From Chitinophagales bacterium (GTDB lineage: Bacteria; Bacteroidota; Bacteroidia; Chitinophagales; Chitinophagaceae), in assembly GCA_020636505.1 (NCBI GenBank), contig JACJXR010000009.1, forward strand, positions 39,362 to 103,361: DNA of 64,000 nucleotides, written 5' to 3'. Positions 53,377 through 62,447 of this stretch are shown piece after piece. How positions within the stretch are numbered: the first letter of the stretch is position 1; the number at the start of each line of letters is the position of its first letter. A program made the position numbers and the translations under genes. The notes under the pieces are model-generated. The model saw only the letters and a list, made by a program, of their open reading frames with translations. It did no database searches and was not told where the DNA came from.

Positions 53377-54702
53377 TTAAGTCACTTCCTCATGGAATAC
53401 TATTCCGTGCTCTTCCAATTCTGCCAATACAGGTTTGTAAATGCTTTGCATATTGGGGATATGTACACCTGTTGGAGGTACAACCTTCTTGGTAAGTATC
53501 AACTTGGCCAAAATACCCATCGGTAGACCAACTGTTTTTGCCATTGCAGAGTATTTGTTGTTTTCTCCTTTCAGAACCATTGTGCTTCTGAGCTTCGTCT
53601 TGCCGTTGTTCTTATGCTCATATTCCACTTCATTCACCATTATCACCATATCTCTGTCACGTGGTTTGAGTTCCCACTTGCGTAGTAGAACATCCAGCAA
53701 TATATCTGCAGAATTCCTTTTGTTAGACGTTATTGGCTCATCGTATAGAATGCCCAGCCATTCTATCATTGTTATACTTTTATCGTCGATGGTAATCCCC
53801 ATCTTGTCTGCTATCTGAGTTTTTAAGGAAGTTTCGTCAAAATTGTTTTTAAGACGCACCCATTCTGCATAAGTTTTTGCTGAAACAGTGTCTGAAGTAT
53901 CAGTCAAGCCCAAGTGTACAATTATGTTCCAGGCTCTGATAAATCCTTTGTATCTGTATGTTCCTCTGATGAATGTTTTTACATCAGGCAGGTCATATAG
54001 CTCAAGATACTTTAGCGAATCTCTATTTGGATAACACATCATTTGTCCAACATCCTGAATCTTAGAACCTTTTCCGGGGTTGGCAAAAACGCTTTCGTAG
54101 GGTATCTCCACAACCTTGCCTTTGTACAAATATTTGGCACCTGCATTTCCTGCTGTTACAACATTGTATGGATTCCATGTGAACTTATAGTGCCAAGGAT
54201 TATTATCGCTTTCGGGAGCAATCAAACCACCTGCGTAAGATTGAAAGCCTATGATGGATCCTGCTACTTTATGTATGCTGTTGATGATGCTGTGTGCCGT
54301 CATATGATCTATGCCGGGGTCCAGCCCCATCTCACACATGAACATAAGCCCGGCTTGTTTTGCTTTTTCATGCAAGGCTTTCATTTCGGGTGAAACATAA
54401 GAGGCGGTAATGAGGTGTTTTTTATGTGTCAAGCAATCTTCGGCCAATATATGATGTAGCTGTGGAGGCATTAAGGATATGACGATATCCGCGCGTTTCA
54501 CCAAAGATGCCCGTTGCTTGTTGTCGGTAATATCCAACACTACGGCTTCAGCATATGAGTCGTCACCGATCTTGTCGGCTATGGCATCCATATTGCTGTC
54601 GGCAACGATAATATTCCATTTGTTTCGGGGGGCGTGCTTCAGTAAGTATTCGATCAGGTACACGGATGTTTTTCCGGCGCCGACCACAAGTGCAGTTTGC
54701 AT
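53377..54702 (-). CDS. saccharopine dehydrogenase-like reductase
   Basis: A 441-residue protein with an N-terminal Rossmann fold (GAGKTSVYLIEYLLK, about 8-22) and a saccharopine-dehydrogenase C-terminal catalytic domain (GLDPGIDHMTA near 125). Could act in lysine degradation (glutamate-forming saccharopine dehydrogenase) or on a related amino acid; the partner lysine-ketoglutarate reductase is not seen. A minus-7 box precedes it. Convergent with smpB with no bases between. Confidence 0.88.
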   Translation of the reverse strand: MQTALVVGAGKTSVYLIEYLLKHAPRNKWNIIVADSNMDAIADKIGDDSYAEAVVLDITDNKQRASLVKRADIVISLMPPQLHHILAEDCLTHKKHLITASYVSPEMKALHEKAKQAGLMFMCEMGLDPGIDHMTAHSIINSIHKVAGSIIGFQSYAGGLIAPESDNNPWHYKFTWNPYNVVTAGNAGAKYLYKGKVVEIPYESVFANPGKGSKIQDVGQMMCYPNRDSLKYLELYDLPDVKTFIRGTYRYKGFIRAWNIIVHLGLTDTSDTVSAKTYAEWVRLKNNFDETSLKTQIADKMGITIDDKSITMIEWLGILYDEPITSNKRNSADILLDVLLRKWELKPRDRDMVIMVNEVEYEHKNNGKTKLRSTMVLKGENNKYSAMAKTVGLPMGILAKLILTKKVVPPTGVHIPNMQSIYKPVLAELEEHGIVFHEEVT

Positions 54703-54730
54703 AAGGTTAGTAAGGATGTGAGGTCTGTAT

Positions 54731-54738
54731 CAAATGTA
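54731..54738 (-). promoter_or_regulatory. minus-7 promoter box (TACATTTG)
   Basis: Exact TAnnTTTG match on the minus strand, 28 bases before the ATG at 54702. Confidence 0.4.
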
Positions 54739-54810
54739 ATTTAAGTTATCATCAGTTCATAGCCGTATTGGATAATATTATGTTAGTATCTTGCTAAATA
54801 TCACTTGATT

Positions 54811-55242
54811 ATGACAATGATCTGGAAAGGAGACAATATAAATGTCGAAGCTTTGAACCTATTGTCCGCCAATACCATGGGGGAGACTTTGGATATCAAG
54901 TTCATCGAAATAGGAGACCGATATTTGAAGGCAACCATGCCTGTCGACAATCGTACACGACAACCATATGGCTTGCTTCATGGTGGTGCATCGGCGGTAC
55001 TAGCCGAAACTGTGGGCAGTGTAGCTTCTCACCTTTGTATTGACAGAGAACAGCAAATATGCGTAGGATTGGAAATAAATTGCAACCACATCAGGGGTAA
55101 GAAGGATGGTATTATTACTGCCACAGCCAAGCCGCTTCATCTGGGTTCTTCCACACATGTTTGGGATATACGCATCAGAGACGAACGTGAAAAGCTCATT
55201 TGTGTAAGTAGGCTGACGATGGCTGTCCTGAAAAAGCCTTAG
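54811..55242 (+). CDS. hotdog-fold thioesterase (PaaI/MenI-like)
   Basis: A 143-residue single hotdog protein. The PaaI-type signature RQPYGLLHGGASAVLAETVGS (about 48-68) is clear, with the catalytic acidic residue at E64 (inferred by position). Relatives hydrolyse phenylacetyl-CoA or 1,4-dihydroxy-2-naphthoyl-CoA (menaquinone). ATG 54811 is chosen; TTG 54805 is also in frame. Overlaps the convergent GT-C gene by 4 bases. Confidence 0.9.
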   Translation: MTMIWKGDNINVEALNLLSANTMGETLDIKFIEIGDRYLKATMPVDNRTRQPYGLLHGGASAVLAETVGSVASHLCIDREQQICVGLEINCNHIRGKKDGIITATAKPLHLGSSTHVWDIRIRDEREKLICVSRLTMAVLKKP

Positions 55243-56792
55243 CGCAGTTTTACGATTCGGTATATCGGGCTTCCCAATACTCGTTTCTCATGGATGATCT
55301 GTCCGCCCGGCATTTCAGGATTGTCCGGAAATGTGTAAGGGTATGTTCTGTAAAACTGGATATAGTATTTTATCTCATTCAGATCACGGCTTTCTGTAAA
55401 CCTGCTACGCACTTTTTGTGGAACGAATTTCATGTTCTCAATCAAAGAAGCGTTATTCCTATTGATGAGAATAGGGTGTTCGTCGATGTTCTCTGCTGCC
55501 CATATCAAGGCGTTGTAATGGCAAGATGCCCAATAGTCCAGCTCGTAATGTTCCATAAGATAATCCTCGTCGTGAGAAACGTAGGTATTGAAATATACTT
55601 GTTGAAAGGGGTGATACTTGATCATGAAGCCGGCTATCAAAGCGAGTTGTAATACACATAGTCCAACTACGACGAGTCTGAACCTGCGTTTCAACAATTC
55701 ATTCAGTCCATACATGGATAGGATGATAAAAGGAGGGTAAATGAAGTACATATGCCGCCATCCGTCGTATAAAACAGACTTCAAGGAGATGATTACTACT
55801 ACAGGCAATACGAAGCATATCAAAGACAGCAATATGTTGCGCTCTAGAGCATTGCCAAGGTATTTGTTCGGGCTTTTGACAAACCTGATGATGAATATCA
55901 ATATCCCGACACCTCCGGTCAACAACCATAATTCAGGCGTGCTTATGGCAAACCACTTGGGGATGTAATACCATGGTAGTTCAGTAGAGAGTACCAACTT
56001 TCCATCAAACTTCATTTGGTCTACCCATCTGAAGTTGGCATTACTCCTGTACATGTCTATAAAGTTGTTGATTGGATCTCCCCATAGAGTCGGCCAAGTG
56101 ACATACATGGAGACACACAAGCTTGCAAACAAAACCGATCCGTTCAAAAAGATGTGTTTGGTTTCCGTTTTACTCCTAATAGTAGAGATGAGGTCTATAA
56201 GAAAGAAAAGGGCTATCGGTATCAATATCACCAAATTGGTAAGTCGTATACATGCACCATAACCGATGAGTAAACCCAATATCAGAAAGGGTAGTGTCTT
56301 TTTCTTCTGAAACGCATATGCAGCGGCAAGTAGTGTCAATAAGAACACACTTGTGGCAGGAATGTCTTTGGGATTGAAGAAGCTGTGCGCAAACAACCTT
56401 GGCTGAAAAACCAATGCTATATATGCCAGTGTCGCCAACCACTTACTTTTGAATAATCGGTACACCAAAACATACCCCGAAAACATGCACAGCAAAAAGA
56501 ATAAGTGAGTCACCAGATGCCGCATCAAGTAAATGTCCCTGTATTCGGTTATGTTCAAGGACTTTTCCAAAGACATCAATATCCATTCGAAGCCTGTTCC
56601 ATGGTCCTTTTCGGCAAACTTGTCAAAGTCTTTGTAGTGCCCTGTGGCATAGTCATAGGTTGTTTGTCCGATGAGCCTTTGGCTTGGCTCATCGTAGGAT
56701 ATGCCATAGTCGGGGTATATCTGTGTCCCTATCACAATTGCGGTGATAAGAACCAGTGTGCCTAGCCAATGGGTTTTGAGGGTGTTTTTCAT
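55239..56792 (-). CDS. GT-C membrane glycosyltransferase-like protein
   Basis: A 517-residue protein with about 10-12 hydrophobic segments and a long periplasmic C-terminal region. The first loop contains DYGISYDEPSQRLIGQ, with an acidic pair (YDEP) at the place expected for a metal-assisted catalytic site of ArnT/PMT-like enzymes. A large FNPKDIPATSVFLLTLL motif follows the fourth segment. Substrate unknown; similar to the gene at 50324. Confidence 0.75.
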   Translation of the reverse strand: MKNTLKTHWLGTLVLITAIVIGTQIYPDYGISYDEPSQRLIGQTTYDYATGHYKDFDKFAEKDHGTGFEWILMSLEKSLNITEYRDIYLMRHLVTHLFFLLCMFSGYVLVYRLFKSKWLATLAYIALVFQPRLFAHSFFNPKDIPATSVFLLTLLAAAYAFQKKKTLPFLILGLLIGYGACIRLTNLVILIPIALFFLIDLISTIRSKTETKHIFLNGSVLFASLCVSMYVTWPTLWGDPINNFIDMYRSNANFRWVDQMKFDGKLVLSTELPWYYIPKWFAISTPELWLLTGGVGILIFIIRFVKSPNKYLGNALERNILLSLICFVLPVVVIISLKSVLYDGWRHMYFIYPPFIILSMYGLNELLKRRFRLVVVGLCVLQLALIAGFMIKYHPFQQVYFNTYVSHDEDYLMEHYELDYWASCHYNALIWAAENIDEHPILINRNNASLIENMKFVPQKVRSRFTESRDLNEIKYYIQFYRTYPYTFPDNPEMPGGQIIHEKRVLGSPIYRIVKLR

Positions 56793-56915
56793 GCGGAAAA
56801 CCGAAAATACAACTGTAAATATAGCTGTTGTGACAAAGAAGCTATCTGTTGATTTACAACTATATCTGTATGTGTTTTCAATAATTGTGTATCAGCCTGA
56901 TAATGAATGTTAAAA

Positions 56916-56930
56916 TGCACATGATGTGCA
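56916..56930. promoter_or_regulatory. palindrome upstream of gyrA
   Basis: TGCACAT-G-ATGTGCA is a perfect 7-bp inverted repeat 33 bases before the gyrA minus-7 box. Its position at or just above minus-33 is suitable for an operator, such as an activator or repressor site. No second copy was seen. Confidence 0.45.
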
Positions 56931-56963
56931 TAGTTTTATACCCCTTTTTAGGGCATTATTTGC

Positions 56964-56971
56964 TATATTTG
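56964..56971 (+). promoter_or_regulatory. minus-7 promoter box of gyrA (TATATTTG)
   Basis: Exact TAnnTTTG match 25 bases before the gyrA ATG. The minus-33 position has no TTG; the upstream palindrome is just beyond it. Confidence 0.5.
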
Positions 56972-56995
56972 CACATTGTATTTTTTACTTGATTT

Positions 56996-59602
56996 ATGGA
57001 CGAAAACAACCAGGACCTAAACGGTCAGGAAGGTGCCGATGATGCAGGCAAAATAATCCAGGTTAACATAGAAGAACAGATGAAAACGGCCTACATAGAT
57101 TACTCTATGTCGGTAATAGTCGGCCGTGCATTGCCTGATGTTCGCGATGGTTTGAAACCCGTACACCGCAGGGTGTTGTACGCTATGCACGAACTCGGTG
57201 TGAACTTCAATAAGCCTTACAAGAAATCCGCCCGTATAGTGGGTGAGGTACTCGGTAAGTATCACCCGCATGGTGATACCGCCGTATATGATGCTATGGT
57301 GCGTATGGCACAGACATGGAGCATGCGTTATACCCTCATCGACGGACAGGGTAACTATGGTTCTCCGGATGGTGATGGTCCTGCTGCGATGCGTTATACA
57401 GAAGCACGTCTTCAGCGTCTTGCCGAAAGCATGATGGACGATATCGATAAAGAAACGGTTGATTTCTCCTTGAACTTCGATGATTCGTTGCAAGAGCCTA
57501 CCGTTATGCCTACCCGCATACCTCAGTTGTTGGTAAACGGTTCTTCAGGTATCGCCGTAGGTATGGCTACCAATATGTTACCGCACAACCTTACTGAAGT
57601 TATCAATGGTTGCATCGCATACATAGACAATCGTGAGATAGATGTTGATGAGTTGATGACCCATATCAAGGCTCCTGACTTCCCGACGGGTGGTATCATC
57701 TACGGTATGGACGGTATTAAGGCCGGTATGCACACAGGACGTGGCAGAGTTGTGGTTCGTGGACGCGTGGAAATAGAGACGCTAAAGAGTGGGAAAGAGC
57801 AAATAGTAATTACAGAAGTACCATATCAGGTTAGCCGAGATGCGCTTGCCGAGAAGATAGGTACTTTGGTGAATAACAAGACGTTAGAAGGGATAACTCA
57901 CGTAGCGAATGAATCTAACAAAGACGGTACAAGGATAGTTGTAGAGCTACGTAGAGATGCTGTATCGCAGGTGGTTGTAAACAACCTATACAAGTATACT
58001 GAGCTGCAAACATCATTCGGTATAAACAACGTTGCGTTGGTTGGTGGCCGTCCTCGTATATTGAATGTGAAAGATCTGGTGAGTGAGTTTGTGAAGTTCA
58101 GGCACGAAGTTGTTGTTCGTCGTACGGAATATGAATTGAGAGAGGCTGAAAAGCGCGCTCATATATTGGAGGGTTATATCATTGCTCTGGACAACCTTGA
58201 TGCTGTAATAGCCTTGATACGTAATTCCGCAAGCCCTGATATAGCCAAAACAGGATTGATTGAACAGTTCGGTATGACCGACATTCAAGCCAAAGCGGTT
58301 CTTGAATTGCGTTTGCAGCGCTTGACAGGCATGGAGATCGAGAAGATACGTGAGGAGCATGCCGAAATAATGAAGTTGATAGCTCACTTGAAAGAGATAT
58401 TGGGCAATGAAGGCATGCGCTTCGATATTATCAAAGACGAATTGCTGGAAGTACAGAAAAAGTACGGTGACGAGCGTAAGTCTGAGATACAATATCTGGC
58501 CAGTGAAATGAGCATCGAAGACTTGATAGAAGAAGAAGATGTGGTTATCACGGTTTCTCACTTGGGTTATATCAAGCGTACAGGTCAAGACCTTTATCGT
58601 GCACAACGTAGAGGTGGACGTGGTTCCATAGGTGGTCGTACACGTGACGAGGACTTTATCGAACATCTTTTCATAGCATCCACACATCATACATTGCTGT
58701 TCTTTACCGAAAAAGGACGTTGTTATTGGTTGAAGGTGTATGAAATACCTGAAGCAGACAGAAATGCCAAAGGCCGTGCCATCCAAAACTTGATTCAATT
58801 GCCGCCTGACGATAAGATACGTGCGGTGATAGATATTGCCAAGTTGGACGACAAAGAGTCTTTGGAAGGCAAGTACATTGTTCTTTGTACTGAGAAGGGA
58901 ATTATCAAGAAAACAAGATTGGAAGATTTCAGTCGTCCACGCCAAACAGGTGTGAATGCCATTACCATACAAGAAGGTGACCAATTGTTGACGGCGGATA
59001 TCACAGACGGCGACAACTACATCATGATGGCCGTTGCTTCAGGACGTGCGATAACCTTCGAAGAGAAAACAGTAAGACCGACAGGCCGTGGTGCCATAGG
59101 CGTTTCCGGTATCTCTCTGGACGATGATAAGGACAAAGTGGTAGGTATGATTTGCCTGAACAAGAATGACGATGCCAGACAAATTCTTGTGGTATCTGCC
59201 AATGGTTTGGGTAAGCGTACTCCATTTGCATCTCAAAATGAGCAAGGAGAGTGGGAGACCACTTACCGTATCACCAACCGTGGCGGTAAAGGGGTTAAAA
59301 CCATCAACATTACAGAACGTACGGGCGAACTTGTAGCTCTTACAGGAGTAACTGAGACAGATGACTTGATGATTACTTGTCGCTCAGGTTTGACGATACG
59401 TATGAATGTGACCAACATTCGTGAAGCTGGCCGTGCCACACAAGGTGTGAAGCTCATCAACTTGGATAATGATGATATGATAGCAGCCATTGCACGTATC
59501 GCGGAGCAGGAAGAAGAAGAAACAGAGAATGAAGAGAACGGAACAGATGTTGAAGGTGGTAATGACAATGCCGGTGCTGAAACACCCCAAAATGAAGAAT
59601 AA
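56996..59602 (+). CDS. gyrA: DNA gyrase subunit A
   Basis: An 868-residue GyrA. The active-site Tyr is Y134 in AMRYTEARL. The quinolone-resistance region reads HPHGDTAVYD, so the position of E. coli Ser83 is T95 and Asp87 is D99. The GyrA box is QRRGGRG (about 540), followed by the C-terminal DNA-wrapping beta-pinwheel. The last 45 residues are an acidic Glu/Asn-rich tail. Start ATG 56996. Confidence 0.97.
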   Translation: MDENNQDLNGQEGADDAGKIIQVNIEEQMKTAYIDYSMSVIVGRALPDVRDGLKPVHRRVLYAMHELGVNFNKPYKKSARIVGEVLGKYHPHGDTAVYDAMVRMAQTWSMRYTLIDGQGNYGSPDGDGPAAMRYTEARLQRLAESMMDDIDKETVDFSLNFDDSLQEPTVMPTRIPQLLVNGSSGIAVGMATNMLPHNLTEVINGCIAYIDNREIDVDELMTHIKAPDFPTGGIIYGMDGIKAGMHTGRGRVVVRGRVEIETLKSGKEQIVITEVPYQVSRDALAEKIGTLVNNKTLEGITHVANESNKDGTRIVVELRRDAVSQVVVNNLYKYTELQTSFGINNVALVGGRPRILNVKDLVSEFVKFRHEVVVRRTEYELREAEKRAHILEGYIIALDNLDAVIALIRNSASPDIAKTGLIEQFGMTDIQAKAVLELRLQRLTGMEIEKIREEHAEIMKLIAHLKEILGNEGMRFDIIKDELLEVQKKYGDERKSEIQYLASEMSIEDLIEEEDVVITVSHLGYIKRTGQDLYRAQRRGGRGSIGGRTRDEDFIEHLFIASTHHTLLFFTEKGRCYWLKVYEIPEADRNAKGRAIQNLIQLPPDDKIRAVIDIAKLDDKESLEGKYIVLCTEKGIIKKTRLEDFSRPRQTGVNAITIQEGDQLLTADITDGDNYIMMAVASGRAITFEEKTVRPTGRGAIGVSGISLDDDKDKVVGMICLNKNDDARQILVVSANGLGKRTPFASQNEQGEWETTYRITNRGGKGVKTINITERTGELVALTGVTETDDLMITCRSGLTIRMNVTNIREAGRATQGVKLINLDNDDMIAAIARIAEQEEEETENEENGTDVEGGNDNAGAETPQNEE

Positions 59603-59616
59603 GTAAAATGTATGTG

Positions 59617-59641
59617 AGCATGACATAAATTCCATCATGCT
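59617..59641 (+). terminator. weak hairpin after gyrA
   Basis: AGCATGA (59617-59623) pairs with TCATGCT (59635-59641) over an 11-base loop. The following sequence has no T-run, so termination is uncertain. Confidence 0.35.
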
Positions 59642-59673
59642 TGAATAACTTAGAATAAAGAAAAAGACCTAAA

Positions 59674-60924
59674 ATGAAAAAAGTAATCGTAGTTGCAATA
59701 GGTATGTTGAGTTGTGTAGGAGCATTTGCACAACGTGCCAATATTAACTCTGCAAACAACAGTCTTAAGTACAAAGAGTATAAAAAAGCTCTTGAATACA
59801 TCAACGAAGCTGTTGCAGACCTGTCCACAAAAGACGATCCCAAAGCATGGTTCGTTCGTGGTACCATATATATGGAAATGCAACAAGACCCGGGATATGC
59901 TGCAGAGGAACCATATGTAAAAGGTATAGAGTCATTCTTGAAAGTGGTTGAACTTAAATCGAACTACCAAGCAGACGTTGTAAACGGATTTCTATTGTTT
60001 GGTTTCGACAGATACTATGCTGCAGCAGTAGAAGCTTATAATAGCAAAGACTATCCAAAAGCATATGAGAAAGCTGCTGAAGGATTAAAGGTTGTCAACA
60101 TAGAAGATGGTAAACGTTTCAACAATCCCAAATTACCGGCGTCGATCGTAGGCCTTAAATACATACAGGCGTTGAGCGCATACTACAATAAGGAATATAC
60201 CAAGGCTGAGCCGATTTTGTTGGATCTGAAAGACAATCCGGTGGAGAACAAAGCAGATTACTTCGGTTTGCTTGCGGACATATACAGAACTAACGGACAG
60301 GGCCAAAAAGAAATCGCAATTGTTGATGAGGGTAGAAAAAAACATCCCGGCGATAAAAGCCTAAGAATAGCAGAGGTGAACTATTACATCACCAACAACA
60401 TGCCTGATGTATTGCTGAAAAAGCTGGAAGAAGCAGTTGCTTCTGAGCCGGACAATGCAGCGTTCCACTATCAGTTGGCAAAAGCATCTTTTGACTTGGC
60501 ATTCCCTCAAAACAGCAGCACCAAGCCGGATAACTTCGATATGTTGTTGAAAAATTCGGAAGAAGGGTATAAGAAAGCATTGGAATTGGATGGCGGCAAC
60601 GCAGGTTACAACTATGATATGGCAGTATTGTATTACAACCAGACCATCGCCATCAACGAAAAAATGAATGCCATCACAGGTACCAGTGCAGAAGACGATA
60701 AAAAGTGGAATGCCTTGAAAGAAGAGAGGAATGTACTGTTCAACAAGGCTTTACCTTATTTGACCAAAGTTTATGACATGTTGGACCCGAAAGCATCTGA
60801 ATTGAAACCGGACGATATGTTCTTATATAAGTCTTCGTTGATAGCTTTGAATGAGATATATGTAAAACAAGATAAACTTCAAGAAGCAAAGGTTTTCAGA
60901 GATAAATTGAGCAGTTTGAAGTAA
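59674..60924 (+). CDS. secreted TPR-repeat protein
   Basis: A 416-residue protein with a signal peptide ending GAFAQ (about 18) and several tetratricopeptide-like repeats (e.g. NNSLKYKEYKKALEYINEA, YNSKDYPKAYEKAAEGLKVV, FHYQLAKASFDLAF, YKKALELDGGNAGYNYDMAVLYY). Probably periplasmic or outer-membrane facing, possibly a protein scaffold. Reads in the same direction as gyrA and the desaturase. Confidence 0.82.
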   Translation: MKKVIVVAIGMLSCVGAFAQRANINSANNSLKYKEYKKALEYINEAVADLSTKDDPKAWFVRGTIYMEMQQDPGYAAEEPYVKGIESFLKVVELKSNYQADVVNGFLLFGFDRYYAAAVEAYNSKDYPKAYEKAAEGLKVVNIEDGKRFNNPKLPASIVGLKYIQALSAYYNKEYTKAEPILLDLKDNPVENKADYFGLLADIYRTNGQGQKEIAIVDEGRKKHPGDKSLRIAEVNYYITNNMPDVLLKKLEEAVASEPDNAAFHYQLAKASFDLAFPQNSSTKPDNFDMLLKNSEEGYKKALELDGGNAGYNYDMAVLYYNQTIAINEKMNAITGTSAEDDKKWNALKEERNVLFNKALPYLTKVYDMLDPKASELKPDDMFLYKSSLIALNEIYVKQDKLQEAKVFRDKLSSLK

Positions 60925-60980
60925 AAAAGATACCTTCGCATACCCATTATCAATTTTTTAATACATATTAATTATAGAAA

Positions 60981-62084
60981 TTGTCAGAAGTTAAGAAGTT
61001 AAACATAGTACGCTTTGCACCGCGTAACGGAGTCGGCTTTTACGATACATGTAAGAAAAGGGTCGACGCGTACTTCAAAGAAAACGGTATAGACCAGCAT
61101 GCAAATGCGTCTATGGTACTGAAAACCGTACTGATATTGTCAATGTATCTGGCACCATATGCATTGATGGTTTCCGGAGTGTTTGCACACAACGTTTGGT
61201 TGTTCCTTTCCACTTGGGTATTGATGGGCTTCGGTATGGTTGGGGTAGGTTGCTCCATCATGCACGATTCCAACCATGGTTCCTATTCCAACAACAAAAC
61301 TTTGAACAAGCTACTTGGCAAGGTCATCGTATTGGTGGGTGGATACCATGTTACATGGAAGATACAGCACAACATATTACACCATACATATACCAATATC
61401 GAAGGTTTGGACCATGATATAGACGCAGGTGTTTTCTTGCGTTTCTCACCAAACAGCAAGCATTTGGGTATGCACAAGTTTCAGCATATATATGGCTGGT
61501 TGCTTTACGGTTTGTTGACCCTGCAATGGGCTACCATCAAGGATTTCAAGCAGATATACAACTACCACAAACTTGACCTTCTTAAAAAAGAAAGGAAGAC
61601 ATTGGCAGGTGCCATGTTTGAGGTGGCCATATACAAAGTGTTCTATTACACAGCCATGTTCATCATACCGATATTCGTGATAGGCGTAGCTTGGCAGTGG
61701 GTATTGATAGGCTTCATTATCATGCATTTCATAGCAGGATTATCATTGTCTGCCATCTTCCAATTGGCACACGTTATGGAAGAGTGTGAGTTCCCTAATC
61801 CGGACGACAATATGAAGATGCAGAACAACTGGGCGGTTCACCAATTGCTGACCACAGCCAATTTTTCACCTAAGAGCAAGATCATGTCTTGGTTCATCGG
61901 TGGGCTGAACAGGCAGATAGAACACCACTTATTTCCTCATATTTGCCATGTGCATTATAAGCAGATAGCACCGATAGTCAAACAGACAGCATTGGAGCAT
62001 AATTTGCCATATCATGAGCAAGACACCTTCGTTGATGCCTTGGTTCACCATGGCAGTATGTTGAAGAAAATGGGGCAGGGCTAA
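60981..62084 (+). CDS. membrane fatty acid desaturase
   Basis: A 367-residue acyl-lipid desaturase. The three His boxes are present: H95-D-S-N-H99, H130-NILHH (H134, H135), and the third box Q312-I-E-H315-H316, whose leading Gln is typical of the front-end (delta-5/6) class. About four membrane segments surround them. The TTG start (MSEVKKLN) is directly in the family pattern. A cold-shock gene follows, and a second desaturase lies at the end of the window. Confidence 0.93.
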   Translation: MSEVKKLNIVRFAPRNGVGFYDTCKKRVDAYFKENGIDQHANASMVLKTVLILSMYLAPYALMVSGVFAHNVWLFLSTWVLMGFGMVGVGCSIMHDSNHGSYSNNKTLNKLLGKVIVLVGGYHVTWKIQHNILHHTYTNIEGLDHDIDAGVFLRFSPNSKHLGMHKFQHIYGWLLYGLLTLQWATIKDFKQIYNYHKLDLLKKERKTLAGAMFEVAIYKVFYYTAMFIIPIFVIGVAWQWVLIGFIIMHFIAGLSLSAIFQLAHVMEECEFPNPDDNMKMQNNWAVHQLLTTANFSPKSKIMSWFIGGLNRQIEHHLFPHICHVHYKQIAPIVKQTALEHNLPYHEQDTFVDALVHHGSMLKKMGQG

Positions 62085-62177
62085 AAAAAAGTTGCTAAAT
62101 AAAGATTAAATATTTTACCATACTAAAGAAATACCATACCTTTAGCCCTAATATTTTTTAATTATCAATTTATCACA

Positions 62178-62387
62178 GTGCAAGATCAAAAATTAACAGG
62201 AACTGTAAAGTTCTTCAATGAATCTAAAGGTTTTGGATTCATCAAGCATGACAACTCAAGTGAAGAGACTTTTGTTCACGTAAGCGGACTTAAGGATCAA
62301 GTGAAGGAAAACGACCGTGTGGAGTTTGAAGTGCAACAAGGAAGAAAAGGCATGAACGCCGTTAACGTAAGAGTATTACAAGGATAA
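62178..62387 (+). CDS. cspA: cold shock protein
   Basis: A 69-residue CSD protein, the full length of the CspA family. RNP1 is KGFGFI (about 17-22) and RNP2 is ETFVHVSGL (about 29-37). It starts with GTG at 62178. Cold-shock proteins bind single-stranded RNA or DNA to remove structures. It sits between two desaturase genes, both linked to membrane adaptation at low temperature. A strong terminator follows. Confidence 0.95.
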   Translation: MQDQKLTGTVKFFNESKGFGFIKHDNSSEETFVHVSGLKDQVKENDRVEFEVQQGRKGMNAVNVRVLQG

Positions 62388-62417
62388 TATCATTACATAG
62401 TTAATAACACATTGCCT

Positions 62418-62440
62418 AAGACCGTACACAGTACGGTCTT
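62418..62440. terminator. terminator between csp and the DUF763 gene
   Basis: A perfect 10-bp stem (62418-62427 with 62431-62440, loop ACA) followed by T7, able to end both convergent genes. Confidence 0.9.
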
Positions 62441-62447
62441 TTTTTGT

